From: Brevibacterium sp. ZH18
GTDB taxonomy: Bacteria; Actinomycetota; Actinomycetes; Actinomycetales; Brevibacteriaceae
Direction: 5' to 3'
DNA: 64,000 bases
Assembly (NCBI RefSeq): GCF_022748595.1
Contig: NZ_JALDSX010000010.1
Span: 1 to 64,000 of the forward strand
In this document: one piece after another, positions 1 through 9,076 of the stretch
Layout of the letters: the number at the start of each line of letters is the position of its first letter
How positions within the stretch are numbered: position 1 is the stretch's first letter
Notes under the pieces: generated by a model
What the model was told of the DNA's origin: nothing
The model's input: only the letters and a program-made list of their open reading frames with translations
The model's database searches: none
Program-made: the position numbers and the translations under genes

Positions 1-420
1 AGGAACTTCCATCATCGGAAGACCTCGACGTCTATCCGGGCAGCGACTCGCTGTGTTTGAAGATCACTGACCTACACTCTCGTTTACGAAGAGCCCATTT
101 GGCATGAGGAGTCCGGTTAATCGCTCGCCCTTACCATTCGTCTACGATCGATAGGGTTTCGTCTTACGGTGTTTCGCGCCCTCACCGAAAGCCTTAGCAA
201 AGGCCCGTGGCCGGTAGCAGGATCCGTTATCGGTCATCACTTCGGCGACCTCGACACCGATGTTCGCGAAGAAATCGTCCGCGCGCCGCCAGAGCCCGGC
301 AGCAGTGCCCTTGCGCTCACTATCGAGAATTTCGGGGTAGGCGAGCCTCGAATAGCGATCGACAGCCGGTAGAGGAACCGATATCCGCGCGACCCCTTGG
401 CCCCGGCGTGGACCGTTCAC
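1..420 (-). pseudogene. IS481-like transposase remnant
   Basis: A 92-residue open stretch (420 to 142) resembles the DDE core of IS481-type transposases: an AVDRYSRLAYPE segment with the first catalytic Asp, a VMTDNGSCYRPRAF segment with the second, then KTKPYRS. After the stop, another frame downstream reads NRTPHAKWA, which fits the family's NRTLL-EWA region, so the homology continues across a frameshift to about position 60. There is no intact N-terminal helix-turn-helix and no full-length frame. I read it as a dead fragment that may extend beyond the window edge. No terminal inverted repeats were identified. Confidence 0.7.
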
Positions 421-499
421 AACGTGTCGAGGAAGTACAGCTAGGGCGTATTTCTAAAGGTGGTTTTGGCCTCATCGACCCAGGCTTGAGGTCGTGTCG

Positions 500-915
500 C
501 GTGATGTGATCTCTGATGAGGCATGGGCGGTGATCGGTCCGCTCTCCCGAACGCCAAATCGACCGGGCGGTCTCCGGTGAATCGCTGCACGATGGTCGAA
601 GCGACGGCGCGGTGGTTCCGCAGGGGCGCGCCATGGCGGGAGCTGCCAAAGCGGTTCGGGGAACTGGAACACGATCTACTAGAACTTCAACCGGTTGGCC
701 GGGCAAGGAGTGTGGGCGCGACTGCTGGAGAAGGTGCAGTCCCTCGCGCATCAGTCCGGAGACCTAGACTGGGTCGCGTCGATCGACTCCACGATAGTCC
801 GTGTGCATCAGCACGGCACCACCCGTCCGCGCACCACAGGGGCTCTGTCAAACTACAAAAAGTTCGGGTTGGCCGCCATTGAGCGGTGTGAGAACACCGC
901 CGTTTTCCGTTAAAC
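500..915 (+). pseudogene. IS5-family (IS427-like) transposase remnant
   Basis: Pieces in different frames line up with an IS5-family transposase. SDEAWAVIGPL is the usual N-terminal start, followed by WFRRGAPWRELPKRFG in a second frame. A third frame carries NWNTIY, an in-frame stop, then NFNRLAGQGVWARLLE and DLDWVASIDSTIVRVHQHG, which contains the catalytic Asp of the family. At least two frame changes and one stop rule out function. Homology ends near 915, so the C-terminal half is missing. It lies next to another transposase fragment, marking an old insertion hotspot. Confidence 0.7.
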
Positions 916-1160
916 CTCACAGGCCCGGCTCGAGAAGCCGAGTGTTTTCGCCGGCGTCTACGCTGACAGCCGGCATGGCACGACCCGGTTCCCGGATTTG
1001 TCGCTGAGACAGGTTGCTTACAGCCAGGTGACTCTCAACCACTTCCCGGTGCAACGCGGTGCAACACGGTGCGCAAGGGCTCGTCTGTGACTACTCGGCC
1101 GAACCGAGCGCATTCAGTTCCAGGTCGTCGAACCTGGTCGCGTCAGTGGCCGACGAGGCC
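916..1160. other. Gene-free stretch after the IS remnants
   Basis: The interval between the IS5-like fragment and the stop of the DUF6882 gene holds no convincing gene. A plus-strand frame from about 918 to 1090 is open (RLEKPSVFAGVYADSRHG region), but it has no start codon of its own and I do not recognise it. It may be debris from the mobile elements. Confidence 0.4.
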
Positions 1161-2366
1161 TTAGCGGCCGAAGAGCTTCGAGAAGAGGCCTTTCTTCTTC
1201 TTGGGCTCGTTCGGCTGCGCTTCGTCGGAAGTCTCCGACTCGTCCTCGCGCGGGCTCTCGTCTGTCGGTTCCGAACCGGCACCGGGTCCGCCAGCGGGTG
1301 CGGAACGATCGGCATCAGATTCGGAGGCGGTCGCCTCGGCGGAGGTGCCTGTGGTTGTGGACTCGCGACGATCGGTCGTTGAGTCCGCAGTCGCCGGCGT
1401 ATCAGTCGAACCGTGCGACGCGGGCGTTGCTTCCGCAGGGGCATTGGTGGTCGTGGCCGAACTCGAGGTGTCTGCCGCTGGACCCGAAGCCGCAGCGGGC
1501 TCGTTCGTGCGGGTGGGCTCGGCTCGAGCGGCGTCGCGGTCGCGAGATGGCGCTGCGGCGGTTGATGATCCTGCGGCGGAGGATGGAGCAGGGACCTGTG
1601 CGGAAGTCGCCGCATCCGCAGAATCCGTGGTGGCGGGGCTGCCGGCACCAGTCGCCTGTGCGTACTGTTCGGCGGCTTCGCCCTCGAGCGGAGTGTGCAT
1701 CTCGCAGTTGGAGATCCGGCGCTGGTCGTCGAACGACAGATCCGCGCATCCATCGGCGAAGAGCAGACGCAGACCCTCCTCGGGCAGCGGTGCTGTGGCC
1801 AGTCCTCGTTTGGCGACATACGACTCGAGAGCACCACGATGATCGGTCACCGTCGTCTGCGTCAGCCCCTGCATGAGGGCACGCACTGTGGTCTTGACCT
1901 GCGGTTCGGGCAGGGTGAGCTCGGGTGCATCGACCAGCAGCCACACGGTCGTTCCAGCCCCCGCGGCGGCAGGGTAGTGCGCCCACTTCCCGGTGACCTC
2001 TTTGGACGCCAGAGTCAGGCGCAGTGCGAGTTCCTCGTCGAGCTCGAGCTCCTCGGCGATCAGCTCAGTGACATCCTCGGCGGCGCCGAACTTACGGACG
2101 TCATGAGCAAGGCTGACGACCGGCTCGGGGAACTCGTTGATGTTCTCCCACCCCCATAGCCACGTGTTCTGCCCACTCGACTCCGAGCCGAGCAGATGTG
2201 GGCGGCCGCGCAGGACGACCCCCTCCTCAGAGCTGAAGGTCAGCTGCGGATCGGCCGTAAATTCGACATCCCAGGAGGCGTCGGCAATGAGGGATCCGAA
2301 ATGCGTCTGCATCTCCGTGGAGAAGAAGACGGCGCGATTGACCAGGTCCTGCAAAGTTGTGCTCAT
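1161..2366 (-). CDS. DUF6882-like protein with long Ser/Ala/Thr-rich tail
   Basis: A 401-residue protein of unknown function. Residues 1-190 look like a compact cytosolic domain with the WLWGWEN motif near residue 70 and a KWAHYPAAAG segment near 130, matching my memory of the DUF6882 family. Residues about 230-385 are low-complexity Ala, Ser, Thr, Pro, Glu and Asp, probably disordered. The last dozen residues change sharply to KKKKGLFSKLFGR, a basic amphipathic end that could bind membrane or a partner. No signal peptide or transmembrane segment is evident. It starts at ATG with a weak ribosome site and is transcribed alone, towards the IS remnants. Family assignment is moderate; function is unknown. 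Confidence 0.6.
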   Translation of the reverse strand: MSTTLQDLVNRAVFFSTEMQTHFGSLIADASWDVEFTADPQLTFSSEEGVVLRGRPHLLGSESSGQNTWLWGWENINEFPEPVVSLAHDVRKFGAAEDVTELIAEELELDEELALRLTLASKEVTGKWAHYPAAAGAGTTVWLLVDAPELTLPEPQVKTTVRALMQGLTQTTVTDHRGALESYVAKRGLATAPLPEEGLRLLFADGCADLSFDDQRRISNCEMHTPLEGEAAEQYAQATGAGSPATTDSADAATSAQVPAPSSAAGSSTAAAPSRDRDAARAEPTRTNEPAAASGPAADTSSSATTTNAPAEATPASHGSTDTPATADSTTDRRESTTTGTSAEATASESDADRSAPAGGPGAGSEPTDESPREDESETSDEAQPNEPKKKKGLFSKLFGR

Positions 2367-2530
2367 GATTTCAAGACTAGAGGTATGGGCCGGTTATGCG
2401 AGGAGGCACGCCCAGCCCCGCCGAGGTCGGACCCGGATCGCTCCGGCTGTGTCAGTGCCTCGTGGTGTGCTTGGTGGTGAGACGCAGGAGAACAGCGGCA
2501 ACAGTTCAGAGGCCGCAGATTTCGGACCGC

Positions 2531-2553
2531 AGGAGGAAGGCGAAACGATGTAG
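2531..2553 (+). promoter_or_regulatory. Start-stop element (Shine-Dalgarno, ATG-TAG) upstream of ABC exporter
   Basis: A near-perfect Shine-Dalgarno AGGAGGAAGG at 2531-2540 is followed seven bases later by ATG at 2548 and immediately by TAG. Such a minimal AUG-stop could hold a ribosome ahead of the exporter gene, whose own start lies about 85 bases further. The alternative is that TAGGAT at 2551-2556 is a -10 box and the purine run is chance. Confidence 0.25.
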
Positions 2554-2637
2554 GATAGCTTTTTGCGCTCACGAATCCCGCACGGATTCGGTTCTTATGA
2601 CGACACCGTCAGACATACAACTCCCAGGACGTTCAAC

Positions 2638-4371
2638 GTGGCCCTATTGCGCCTGTCCCTGAAATACGCGAGATCCTACCGGCTCTTCATTGTCTTCGTC
2701 GTGGCCCTGCAGCTGGCCGCGACCATCGCCGCGCTCTTCTTACCGAGCCTCAACGCCCAGATCATCGACCAGGGCGTGGCCAAAGGCGACACGGACTTCA
2801 TCTGGTCGACGGGGATGACGATGCTCATCGTCTGCTTCGTCCAGGTCGTCACCGCTGTCACGGCGATCTATTTCGGAGCTCGCACTGGAATGGGCGTGGG
2901 CCGGGACCTGCGGAGAGCGATCTACAGCAAGGTCGATGAGCTTTCGATGCTCGAGGTCGGGAAGTTCGGCAGCGCCACGTTGATCACCCGTAACACCAAT
3001 GACGTCCAGCAGGTTCAGATGCTCGTGCTCATGACCATGAACTTCATGGTTTCGACACCGATCATGTGCATCGGCGGCATCATTATGGCGCTGCGCGAAG
3101 ATGCCGGGCTCTCCTGGCTGGTGTGGGTGTCCGTCCCCGCCCTCTTCATCGTCGTCGGCATCCTTGTCTACCTGCTCATGCCGCTGTTTCGACGCATGCA
3201 GGGCCAGGTCGACGACATCAACGGAGTCCTGCGTGAGCAGATCACAGGCATCCGCGTCATCCGCGCGTTCGTGCGAGAACCGTTCGAGACCGACCGCTAT
3301 GCCGATGCCAACCGCGCCCTGACCGAGACCTCGGTCAAGGTCGGCAACCTCTTCGTTCTCATGTTCCCTGCGATCATGATGATCCTTCACCTGGCGACGG
3401 CCGCAGTCCTGTGGTTCGGTGGCCACCGCGTCGACGCCGGGCAGATGGAAGTCGGATCGCTGACCGCGTTCCTCCAGTATCTCCTCCAGATCCTGGTGGC
3501 CGTGATGATGGGCGTGTTCATGATGATGATGATCCCGCGCGCCGTCGTATGCGCCGAACGCATCTCAGAAATCCTTGATACCACGTCATCCATGGTGATC
3601 CCCGAAGGAGTCGACGAACTCCCGCGCCGAGGCGAACTCGAGTTCCGCAACGTCAGCTTCGGCTATCCCGGCGCCGAGGTTCCCGTCCTTGAGGGTCTCG
3701 ACTTCACAGCGAAGCCGGGGACCACCACGGCGATCATCGGATCCACAGGGGCGGGTAAGTCGACGATCGTCAACCTCATCCCACGACTGCTCGACCCACA
3801 GGTCGGAGAGATCCTCATCGACGGCATCCCGGTCACCGCCTTCAACCGGCACCAGCTGGCGCAGCTCGTCGGACTTGTCCCACAGAAGCCGTACCTGTTC
3901 TCCGGAACGATCGCTTCGAACCTGCGGTTCGGCCGCGAATTCGCCACTGATGAGGAACTCTGGGACGCCTTGCGGATCGCTCAGGCTGACGATTTCGTCG
4001 CGGCCAAGGAAGATCAGCTCGACGAACGCGTCGCACAGGGTGGAACGAACTATTCCGGCGGCCAACGACAGCGTCTGTGCATCGCCAGGGCCTTGGCTGC
4101 GAAACCACGAATCTACGTCTTCGACGACTCGTTCTCCGCCCTCGACGTTGCCACCGACGGGCGCCTGCGCGAGGCGCTGGCCGCCACCACCGGCGACGCC
4201 ACGGTCGTGGTCGTCGCCCAACGCGTATCCACGATTCGCGAGGCCGATCAGATCATCGTCCTCGAGGACGGGAAGATCGTGGGTCAGGGAACCCATGACG
4301 AACTGGTTGAGTCGAACCCGACCTACCAGGAGATCGTCGAATCACAGCTGACAGCGGAAGAGGTGAACTGA
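2638..4371 (+). CDS. ABC exporter half-transporter, subunit A (degenerate ATPase site)
   Basis: Type I exporter with an N-terminal six-helix membrane domain (about residues 15-310) and a C-terminal nucleotide-binding domain. The Walker A is GSTGAGKST, the signature YSGGQRQRL and the Walker B VFDDS, where Asp replaces the catalytic Glu. It partners the next gene, one base away, as a heterodimeric exporter of the BmrCD/TM287-288 type; substrates of such pairs are usually drugs, lipids or peptides and are unknown here. I chose GTG at 2638 because homologues begin at the LLRLSLKYARSYR segment and an AGGA lies eight bases upstream. The frame stays open to TTG at 2563. An out-of-frame ATG ORF (2597-2662) overlaps the start. 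Confidence 0.9.
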   Translation: MALLRLSLKYARSYRLFIVFVVALQLAATIAALFLPSLNAQIIDQGVAKGDTDFIWSTGMTMLIVCFVQVVTAVTAIYFGARTGMGVGRDLRRAIYSKVDELSMLEVGKFGSATLITRNTNDVQQVQMLVLMTMNFMVSTPIMCIGGIIMALREDAGLSWLVWVSVPALFIVVGILVYLLMPLFRRMQGQVDDINGVLREQITGIRVIRAFVREPFETDRYADANRALTETSVKVGNLFVLMFPAIMMILHLATAAVLWFGGHRVDAGQMEVGSLTAFLQYLLQILVAVMMGVFMMMMIPRAVVCAERISEILDTTSSMVIPEGVDELPRRGELEFRNVSFGYPGAEVPVLEGLDFTAKPGTTTAIIGSTGAGKSTIVNLIPRLLDPQVGEILIDGIPVTAFNRHQLAQLVGLVPQKPYLFSGTIASNLRFGREFATDEELWDALRIAQADDFVAAKEDQLDERVAQGGTNYSGGQRQRLCIARALAAKPRIYVFDDSFSALDVATDGRLREALAATTGDATVVVVAQRVSTIREADQIIVLEDGKIVGQGTHDELVESNPTYQEIVESQLTAEEVN

Positions 4372-4372
4372 G

Positions 4373-6481
4373 ATGGCGAACGAACTCTCCACCGACACCG
4401 CGGCCAACACCTCCACCGGTGTTGAAGCAGACGAGGACTACATTCCCTCAGGCGAGGACGTCGAAATGAGCGGCGGAACACCGCCGCGCAAGGCCAAGCA
4501 CTTCTGGCCCTCGGTCAAACGCCTGTTCGGCCTCATGGCGGCCGAGAAGCTCGGTCTCATCAATGTGGTCCTGCTCGTCATCGGATCTGTGGTCCTCACG
4601 GTCATCGCTCCGAAGGTGCTCGGCAAGGCGATGGATATCGTCTTCTCCGGCGTCATCGGGTCCCAGCTGCCGGCCGGGGCGAAGATCGAAGACGTCATCG
4701 CCGGTGCCCGTGCTCAGGGACGCGACGATTTCGCCGATATGCTCGCCACCGCCGGTGTGGTCCCCGGGCAGGGGATCGACTTCACTGCCCTGGGCCAGAT
4801 CATCATCATCGTCCTCCTCATGTACTTGGTGGCCTCGATGCTCATGTGGGCGCAGGGCTACATCCTCAACGCCCTGGTCATGCGCGTTGTGTACCGACTG
4901 CGTGAAGACATCGAACGCAAGGTCAATCGACTGCCGCTGCGCTATTTCGACACCCGACAGCGCGGTGACGTGATGTCGCGAGTGACCAACGACGTCGACA
5001 ACATCCAGCAGGCGCTGCAGCAGGCGTTCTCACAGCTCGTCCAGTCCGGTCTGACGATCATCGGCATCGGCGTGATGATGTTCGTCGTGTCCTGGCAGCT
5101 GGCGCTGCTCGCTCTCATCGCTCTCCCCCTGTCGGCGATCATCGCTGGAGTCATCGGCTCGCGGTCGCAGAGAATGTTCAAAGCCCAGTGGAAGCACACC
5201 GGTGACGTCAACGGTCACGTCGAAGAATCGTTCTCAGGTCTCGACATCGTGCGCGCCTTCGGGCGCGACGAGGTCATGCTCGAAGAATTCGACCGTCGCA
5301 ATGAGGCACTATTCAAAGCCTCCGCTGGAGCACAGTTCGTGTCCGGCATGATCATGCCCTCGATGCAGTTCGTGTCCTACCTCAGCTATGTCCTCGTCGC
5401 TGTCGCGGGTGGGCTGAAAGTGGCTTCGGGGCAGATGACATTGGGCGATGCGACCGCATTCATCCAGTACTCCCGCGAATTCTCCCAGCCGATCTCCGAG
5501 ATGGCTGGTGTGGCGAACATGCTGCAGTCCGGTGTGGCCTCGGCGGAGAGGACTTTCGAACTCCTCGACGCCGAAGAAGAGGATCCCGACGACGCCCACG
5601 AGGCACTGCCGCCGCGCACTCCGGGCAAGGTCGAGTTCTCTGAGGTCAGCTTCCGCTACTCCGAAGAGGTCCCGCTCATCGAGAAGGTTTCGTTCACCGC
5701 CGATCCCGGACACACGGTGGCAATCGTCGGACCCACTGGCGCGGGAAAGACTACCCTGGTCAATCTCGTCATGCGCTTCTATGAGATCACCGGCGGAGCG
5801 ATCTACCTCGACGGCACCGACATTCAGGACCTCACCCGTGCGGATCTGCGCTCCCATGTGGGCATGGTCCTCCAGGATGCCTGGCTCTTCGAGGGCACGA
5901 TTCGGGACAACATCCGATACGGGCGGCTCGATGCCACCGACGACGAGGTCATGGACGCAGCGAAGGCCACCATGGTCGATCGTTTCGTCCGACAGCTGCC
6001 CGACGGCTATGACACGGTCATCGATGCCGATAGCGGAAGCGTCTCGGCCGGTGAGCGCCAGCTCATCACGATCGCTCGTGCGTTCTTGGCGGATCCGTCA
6101 CTGCTCATCCTCGATGAGGCGACCTCTTCGGTCGACACCCGCACCGAGGTGCTCGTGCAGCAGGCCATGGCAGCGCTGCGCACCGACCGCACGTCGTTCG
6201 TCATCGCTCATCGACTGTCGACAATCCGTGATGCTCATACCATCCTCGTGATGGAGGACGGTGCCATCGTCGAACACGGCAACCACGACGAACTGCTGAC
6301 GGCAGGAGGTCCGTACTATCGCCTGTACATGTCGCAGTTCCGTGGTGAGGATGCTGAGGAGCAGTTCACCGCCGAGGTGCTGGCCGAGGCTGAGGCTGAG
6401 CAGGACGAAGGCGAACCGGTTTCCGACGAGGGAACGCGCACGCCAGACTCACCAAATGACGGCCCAAGCACCGACTCCTGA
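4373..6481 (+). CDS. ABC exporter half-transporter, subunit B (catalytic ATPase)
   Basis: A 702-residue partner of the preceding gene. A variable acidic N-terminus (about 60 residues) precedes the six-helix membrane domain, which has an unusual loop of roughly 50 residues between helices 1 and 2. The ATPase domain has Walker A GPTGAGKTTL, Walker B LLILDEATSSVD with the catalytic Glu, and the atypical signature VSAGERQLI. The intact Walker motifs here pair with the intact signature of subunit A, and the two altered motifs share the other site, as in known asymmetric exporters. The last 60 residues are acidic and disordered. The ATG starts one base after the subunit A stop, so translation is probably coupled. 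Confidence 0.9.
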   Translation: MANELSTDTAANTSTGVEADEDYIPSGEDVEMSGGTPPRKAKHFWPSVKRLFGLMAAEKLGLINVVLLVIGSVVLTVIAPKVLGKAMDIVFSGVIGSQLPAGAKIEDVIAGARAQGRDDFADMLATAGVVPGQGIDFTALGQIIIIVLLMYLVASMLMWAQGYILNALVMRVVYRLREDIERKVNRLPLRYFDTRQRGDVMSRVTNDVDNIQQALQQAFSQLVQSGLTIIGIGVMMFVVSWQLALLALIALPLSAIIAGVIGSRSQRMFKAQWKHTGDVNGHVEESFSGLDIVRAFGRDEVMLEEFDRRNEALFKASAGAQFVSGMIMPSMQFVSYLSYVLVAVAGGLKVASGQMTLGDATAFIQYSREFSQPISEMAGVANMLQSGVASAERTFELLDAEEEDPDDAHEALPPRTPGKVEFSEVSFRYSEEVPLIEKVSFTADPGHTVAIVGPTGAGKTTLVNLVMRFYEITGGAIYLDGTDIQDLTRADLRSHVGMVLQDAWLFEGTIRDNIRYGRLDATDDEVMDAAKATMVDRFVRQLPDGYDTVIDADSGSVSAGERQLITIARAFLADPSLLILDEATSSVDTRTEVLVQQAMAALRTDRTSFVIAHRLSTIRDAHTILVMEDGAIVEHGNHDELLTAGGPYYRLYMSQFRGEDAEEQFTAEVLAEAEAEQDEGEPVSDEGTRTPDSPNDGPSTDS

Positions 6482-6498
6482 TTAGTTCGCACTGCCGA

Positions 6499-6531
6499 TT
6501 CGGCCCTCGCATCTGGAATGCGAGGGCCGAA
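6499..6531 (+). terminator. Hairpin terminator of ABC exporter operon
   Basis: A perfect 14-bp stem (6499-6512 with 6518-6531) around a five-base loop begins 18 bases after the exporter stop codon. There is no clear T-run, which is common for actinobacterial terminators. Confidence 0.75.
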
Positions 6532-6856
6532 ATCGTCTCTGATCCGGGTAACGATTCTCGAGTGGAAACGGACACTGCTACGCAATCGTGACAGAGCGGC
6601 GATGTGCCGATTCTGGTGGTCGGAGACCATGTGAAACAGGTGAACTCCGAGGTGGTTGAGGCGCGACATCCGCAATCCTCAGCCCCGTGTATTCCGTGGG
6701 CTTCTGCGAAGTCTCAGGCCGATAAACATTTCGAACGAATTTGATCACAGATCCGTCATGAACTAATTGACCAAAAATAGCCGGAAACTAACTACGGACG
6801 TACGGTCAGTTTCATAACCGGAAATGGGAACCACCCAGATATCTGGAAGGATCATC
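6532..6856. other. Gene-free stretch upstream of the surface protein gene
   Basis: No coding signal. It should hold the promoter of the downstream secreted protein. An imperfect inverted repeat with AAACT/AGTTT ends flanks CGGACGTACGG at about 6785-6812 and could be an operator. The ribosome site GGAAGGA lies just ahead of the ATG at 6857. Confidence 0.4.
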
Positions 6857-8578
6857 ATGAAACGGCTGGCACTTGCAGCGACCGTCGCTCTGGCAATCTC
6901 CGCACTCGGTGTCGGACCTGCGGCTGCAAACACATTGACCACGACCGAAGCACTCGCGGCGCAGGAGGACGCAACGTCTCCGAGGAACTCTGCCGCCGAT
7001 CCCGGCTCAGGTGATCCCGGTTCTGCCGATCCGGGTCAGGGCGGCGGTCAGGGCGGTGGGAACGAGTCGAGTGACCCAGGCGGCTCCACCCCTCCTGCCG
7101 AAGATGCTGCTGATCCGACAGGCGATGCGAAGGACGGTGCGGCGGAGGACGGTGCTGCAAAGGACGGTGCAACCGACGACGCCGAAGCGTCCGAGCCGAT
7201 CGATGCGAGTTTCTCTCTTGCTGATCACACGATGACTGCTGAAGAGATCGGAGATCCCGACAGCGGCATCCGCTACACCATCAAGTCCCTCAAAGCAGGG
7301 GACGTCGTCACTGCCGAGCCTGGTGAAGAGAACTCGACCACCGTTGAGAGTGACGGTGCCTTCACCGGAGTACTTCTGGGCAATACCGAGCTCAAAACCG
7401 GTGACACCCTGGACGTCACAGTCACCGTTGCCCGAGAGGGCCAGGAGTCGAAGACCTTCACTGGCAGTGTCGACGTCGTGGCACCCGACGACGGAGAATC
7501 CGATGTCGACCTCACGGTCTCGCCGAAGACCCAGAATCTGGGTGACTATTTGACCGGTGGCGTCCAGATGAAGCTGGTCAACTGCGGAATAGACGAAGAC
7601 GTGAGCTTCCGCATCACGCGCAAGGACGGCTCGGAGACGACGATCTGGGAGGAAACTCAGAACACCGGTGAGGACGACGCCGGAAACGCCACCTTCATGC
7701 CTGGCACCGGAGGAGACGGATGGATCGGTGACTTCGTCGTCACGGCCTCGTGCGGTGATAAGAGCGCCGAAGCGACGTTTACCGTGACAGGCGACGATGA
7801 CGACGAACCGAACTCGGATCTCACAGTGACGCCGAAGACTCAAGGGCTGCAGGAGTTCTTCAAGAACGGAGTCAACATCACGCTCGTCAACTGCGTCGCC
7901 CGCGATGATGTGAAGTTCAGAGTGAGCACCAAACATGACCCTGACACCACCGTTTGGGAGGAAACGCAGAAGGCCGGCGAGGACGCGGCAGGGTATGCGA
8001 ACTTCGTCCCCGATGGAGACAGCGGAGTCAGTTGGGTAGGCGAGTACCTCGTCATGGCCTCATGCGGGGACAACACTGCGGAGGCGACCTTCACTGTGAC
8101 CGACGACAGCAGCGTCGTCGATCCGACGCTCTCTGTCGACCCGAAGAAGCTCTCTGGTGAGGACTTCGTCGATCGCAGCAAAGGCGTGACGATCACCGTC
8201 ACCGACTGCAAGCCCGGCAGCAATGTCCAGTTCGAGGTCTGGGGCCATGACCCTGCCGAGAAGCTCTACAACAGGACGGCGAGAGCCAACGAGAGCGGTA
8301 CGGCATCAATTCAGGTCTACGGTCTCGAGGACAGGCCCGAGGCCTACGTCGGTACCTACCAGGCGATGGCGAACTGCATGGACCAGAGTCTGAGCGATGA
8401 ATTCGTCGTCACGGACAGCGGTTCCGGCGGAAGCTCGAGCGGCACGGGTGATTCCGGCAACGCCGGGTCGATGCCCCGAACCGGTGCTGAACTGACCGGG
8501 CTCGGCGCTGGTGCTCTGCTCATCCTCGGGGGAGCGGCCACGGTGATGTTCGCACGCCGCAAGCAGACCACGTCGTGA
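6857..8578 (+). CDS. Secreted repeat protein with LPXTG-like (MPRTG) sorting signal
   Basis: A 573-residue predicted surface protein. MKRLALAATVALAISALGVG is a signal peptide ending near the AAANT cleavage region. An acidic Gly/Asp/Ala-rich linker follows (about 40-120), then a first domain (about 125-215) and three copies of a module of about 90 residues. Each module carries a VNC or TDC cysteine and a second cysteine near its end (ASCGD or ANCMD), probably an internal disulfide. The C-terminus is a sorting signal: MPRTG, a hydrophobic stretch and RRK. It lacks the Leu of the canonical LPXTG. I start at ATG 6857 because GGAAGGA precedes it. The next gene is a paralogue. Function is not known; adhesion is only a guess. 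Confidence 0.8.
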   Translation: MKRLALAATVALAISALGVGPAAANTLTTTEALAAQEDATSPRNSAADPGSGDPGSADPGQGGGQGGGNESSDPGGSTPPAEDAADPTGDAKDGAAEDGAAKDGATDDAEASEPIDASFSLADHTMTAEEIGDPDSGIRYTIKSLKAGDVVTAEPGEENSTTVESDGAFTGVLLGNTELKTGDTLDVTVTVAREGQESKTFTGSVDVVAPDDGESDVDLTVSPKTQNLGDYLTGGVQMKLVNCGIDEDVSFRITRKDGSETTIWEETQNTGEDDAGNATFMPGTGGDGWIGDFVVTASCGDKSAEATFTVTGDDDDEPNSDLTVTPKTQGLQEFFKNGVNITLVNCVARDDVKFRVSTKHDPDTTVWEETQKAGEDAAGYANFVPDGDSGVSWVGEYLVMASCGDNTAEATFTVTDDSSVVDPTLSVDPKKLSGEDFVDRSKGVTITVTDCKPGSNVQFEVWGHDPAEKLYNRTARANESGTASIQVYGLEDRPEAYVGTYQAMANCMDQSLSDEFVVTDSGSGGSSSGTGDSGNAGSMPRTGAELTGLGAGALLILGGAATVMFARRKQTTS

Positions 8579-8584
8579 TCGGTG

Positions 8585-8621
8585 CCCTGTCGGGTCGGTG
8601 ATGCGTCCCGGCCCGACAGGG
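8585..8621 (+). terminator. Hairpin terminator after surface protein gene
   Basis: Arms 8585-8598 and 8608-8621 form a 14-bp stem with one G-U pair and a nine-base loop, starting seven bases after the stop codon. Confidence 0.75.
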
Positions 8622-9076
8622 GGCGCCGGTTGGAAGATCCGCTGGCCTCTGATGATCTTCTCCGAGCGACGCGAAATCGGTGATAACGATTCAGGCTCAC
8701 GCAGCAGTCGAATTCACATCTCTGTGATCGCTCAGCTGAACATGGCCTGAACGGGCACAGGAGACCGTGCTCCCACTGACCCGGTTGACGACAGCGCGAG
8801 AGGTGCTGGGGCAGGACGCTGAGCAGGGACGGCTTCAGATCACCGACTACCCGCAGGTGTTGGTGTGCCGAGACGAATTCGGGACTTCGGCTCAGTAGGG
8901 ACACCGTCATGTCGCGTTGTCGTCACGGTGTGGCCACGGCATCTATGACAGTTTCGCAATGACCACAATGAACAGAACTCCACAGCTCCTGTGGTGCCTG
9001 TGTAGCGTCAGCGGCATAACCGAAGACGGCAAGAGCACTTGGTAAGAATCCATGATTCGAAAGAAGGATGATCACA
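8622..9076. other. Gene-free stretch between paralogous secreted proteins
   Basis: About 455 bases with no supported gene. A minus-strand frame runs through part of it, but it overlaps the upstream coding sequence and has no family resemblance. The 3' end carries GAAGGATGATCAC ahead of the ATG at 9077, similar to the ribosome site of the upstream paralogue, which supports duplication including the translation start. Confidence 0.4.

Noticed and set aside
1091-1837. Long open frames opposite and overlapping the DUF6882 gene
   Set aside because: They are Arg/Pro/Ser-rich shadow frames caused by high GC and repetitive codons, with no start signals or family motifs.
2137-2553. A plus-strand 138-codon frame ending at the ATG-TAG element
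   Set aside because: It runs antisense to the DUF6882 coding sequence and shows no homology; only its final ATG-TAG is of interest.
8356-8910. A 184-codon minus-strand frame over the end of the surface protein gene
   Set aside because: It overlaps coding sequence of a clear gene and crosses its terminator; composition is that of a shadow frame.
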